NCBI GenBank assembly: GCA_032164295.1
Contig: JAJHTX010000006.1
Coordinates: 2,666,001-2,730,000, forward strand
Direction: 5' to 3'
DNA from: Inonotus obliquus
Lineage: Eukaryota > Basidiomycota > Agaricomycetes > Hymenochaetales > Hymenochaetaceae
DNA: 64,000 nucleotides
The notes under the pieces are model-generated. The model searched no databases. It was not told the DNA's origin and saw only the letters and a program-made list of their open reading frames with translations. Of this stretch, positions 62,282 to 64,000 are shown one piece after another. How positions within the stretch are numbered: the first letter of the stretch is position 1; every line of letters starts with the position of its first letter. The position numbers were made by a program, and so were the translations under genes.

Positions 62282-63070
62282 AACGTTTGAAGAATCCTAT
62301 GTGGAGTAAACGTCAATACAAAATCAGTACAGAAGGTAAATCAGATACATACGAATGAGTAGTCTTGTCTTTCGCTGCTAATGAGGCTCGCTTGATGGTG
62401 TCAGAAGAGGGTTGTAAGGGAAGAGACGATGATGAGGGAGAAGACAAATTTATACACTTCAGAACCGAGCCACTTCAACCTCAAGCCGCAACCTCGATCC
62501 GGAATAAATTTCAATGGCACAGAATTATTGTGGCTTACAGGAGGCCGATAATGCGCATCATTCAAGGGCCTACTCCTGAACAATTATGCTTCATCTAAGC
62601 GCAGTCGAGTGCTTTGGCCATGGTATAAAAAATAATCAACGAAATTCAAGCTCTCCATTCATGCTCGAGAGGTACAGATATTCCTCTTGTTTAAAAGCCA
62701 CTTCCCGTAGATCTATCAATATTCGGCATCCAATGACGCACAAGCTCGCGACGGATATCGTCAGAACTTGATTGTTTGGAGCGCCATTAGGTAGACTTTG
62801 CCACAGGGCGATATTCAGGACTCCCGAAAGCAGGATACTGTGGCGGTGTTAATTAAAAGAGAAATGAAGGGATGTGGCTTAGATTTACCTCGCAAAATAG
62901 ATCATCTGATCCTGCACGAGGACGTGGTACAAACTGTGTCTTCTGCGAATATCGGGGCCACCATCGAAAACACCGTCTTTTATGGATTTGTGTATCGTCA
63001 TGCAGAGAAGCACAAATTCAAACACAGAAGTCGGAATCCTGAATGATGACAATTGGAATGGATCAATTAT
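62282..63070. other. Intergenic, no supported gene
   Basis: Short frames on both strands (for example 62798-63046 plus) have no recognised domain. It contains the promoter of the minus-strand gene at 61775 and the 3' flank of the membrane protein to the right. Confidence 0.35.
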
Positions 63071-64000
63071 TTACACTGCTCGATATCTCATATAATGTAC
63101 GCACCAAAAGAAGCTGAGCCAGCTGGGGGTGACAGTCCCACAAGCTCGGGGCCATTCCAGGATGTGGTCTACTCCGAATGAATTGTGACACACAAAACAA
63201 TGGTTACATAATTCACCTTGGAATCTGCGTTGATATACAAGTAGTATACCCAGAGTAGCCGCTCCTTGAGCTGAATATAAGCAGCCAAGGAAAATTGTAG
63301 CAGATCGAGCTGGAATGAGACACACGGATAAGTCTGAATAATCTTGGCGATGGTACCGATGCACCTACTTCGCCCGTAGAGTGCGTGGACACGAATGGCC
63401 ATGATGGCTAGAGGCATGTCAGTTCACAGCAATTAGTAGAAGAAAATCAAGTAACCATCAGCTAGTAAGACCATACTCCATGCTATGTAAGTTAATGATC
63501 ACCATCGTCTAGCAACCCAGAGTGGTAGCGTAACTCACCGCACCATGCGCCAAGCCCAACTATGCGTTCGCCTGATCTGATTGTCAGTCTTTGTTACACC
63601 CTTTTGCAATACTGAGCGCACAGCTGAAGAGATTGTCAGAATAGCATCATGAGCCTTGACCGATGCATGCGACGTACAGTTCATCAGAGAAGCTGTGAAG
63701 CATTTCTCCTTGAGTGCAGCTTGAGCAAAACATGGCAACGAACAGCTTCTCAAATTGAGGCTCACCGTACAAATAGATCAAGACTACGCCCAGTCCATAG
63801 TATCGATTCTATTCACGGTCAAGGGACTTACTCAGAAAAAGTAATGCACACAAACCAAGAAGTAAATCACTTTCACAAGCGAAAGTGATTGAGTCTATAA
63901 GCAACCATTGAATTCGAGTACCGGTCGTTCAGAACAAGAGGTGCTCACCCAGAAATGCTGAATCTGAAGTATTCTTTAGCTTCCTTCAGGAAGAACATAC
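63071..64000 (-). CDS. DUF6533-like multi-span membrane protein, partial (5' end beyond window)
   Basis: Fungal membrane protein family of unknown function, common as multigene families in mushrooms. The minus strand gives, in order, an exon LLLGLCALLFL joined to LNRYYGLGVVLIYLYG (about 63880-63765), then AIMAIRVHALYGRS (about 63405-63370). The latter matches the family's conserved (I/L)RVxALYGR segment after a membrane helix. It is followed across a short intron by SATIFLGCLYSAQGAATLGI, LLVYQRRF and a Cys/Trp-containing loop, stopping at 63071. The stretch between the first and second exon groups is not resolved and could contain lesions. The first exon probably starts at or beyond 64000. 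Confidence 0.5.
63865..63890. repeat. Perfect 10-base inverted repeat
   Basis: AATCACTTTC and GAAAGTGATT flank a six-base loop ACAAGC. It sits at or near the start of an exon of the DUF6533-like gene and could form a hairpin. Confidence 0.8.

Overview
The window reads as a gene-dense, intron-rich nuclear chromosome segment from a mushroom-forming basidiomycete (Agaricomycetes). The reasons are many short introns (about 45-70 bases, GTRNGT...YAG), secreted class II fungal peroxidases, the basidiomycete-typical DUF6593 and DUF6533 families, GH127 and GH78 glycosidases, and long disordered proteins. I saw no convincing rRNA or tRNA gene and no CRISPR array, and nothing suggests a prokaryote.

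Layout. At 0.35-4.8 kb (minus) lies copy A of a large multi-exon protein that joins a helical N-terminus, membrane segments and a WD40/beta-propeller C-terminus. Copy B lies in the opposite orientation at 27.2-31.2 kb. Between and beside them are two opposed manganese-peroxidase-type genes (5.6-7.0 kb plus, 10.2-11.6 kb minus), a third peroxidase reduced to a broken 3' fragment (23.5-23.8 kb), a MITE-like element at 7.6-8.0 kb, and a RING-finger/coiled-coil gene. Then come the ubiquitin-activating enzyme E1 (13.8-17.6 kb), a DUF6593 gene, an Rkm4-like SET methyltransferase, a CUE-domain ubiquitin-binding protein, and a small BRI3-like membrane protein.

From 31.5 to 46 kb are a PalC-like BRO1-domain protein of the ambient-pH pathway, a divergent 1465-residue disordered RGG/RS protein, an Rvs161/Hob3-type BAR protein, and a large serine-rich protein with an unrecognised conserved-looking core. 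A GC-rich, repeat-bearing stretch without a clear gene follows (46.1-48.1 kb). Next is a tandem pair of secreted carbohydrate-active enzymes, GH127 (beta-L-arabinofuranosidase type) and GH78 (alpha-L-rhamnosidase type), each with a TATA box. The right end holds two disordered basic proteins, one apparently damaged, a small acidic/basic protein with an Asn-Pro repeat over a G-quadruplex motif, and a DUF6533-like membrane protein cut by the window edge.

Functional themes. Lignin attack (Mn peroxidases) and pectin side-chain removal (GH127 plus GH78) point to a plant-litter or wood decomposer. Three genes in 15 kb touch ubiquitin (RING, E1, CUE), although each is a housekeeping-type gene and linkage may be chance. 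The most novel-looking item is the membrane/WD40 fusion family present as an inverted, diverged pair, one copy carrying an apparent frameshift. Gene spans below run from start codon to stop codon and include introns. Exon joins were read by eye from splice consensus and family similarity, without RNA evidence.
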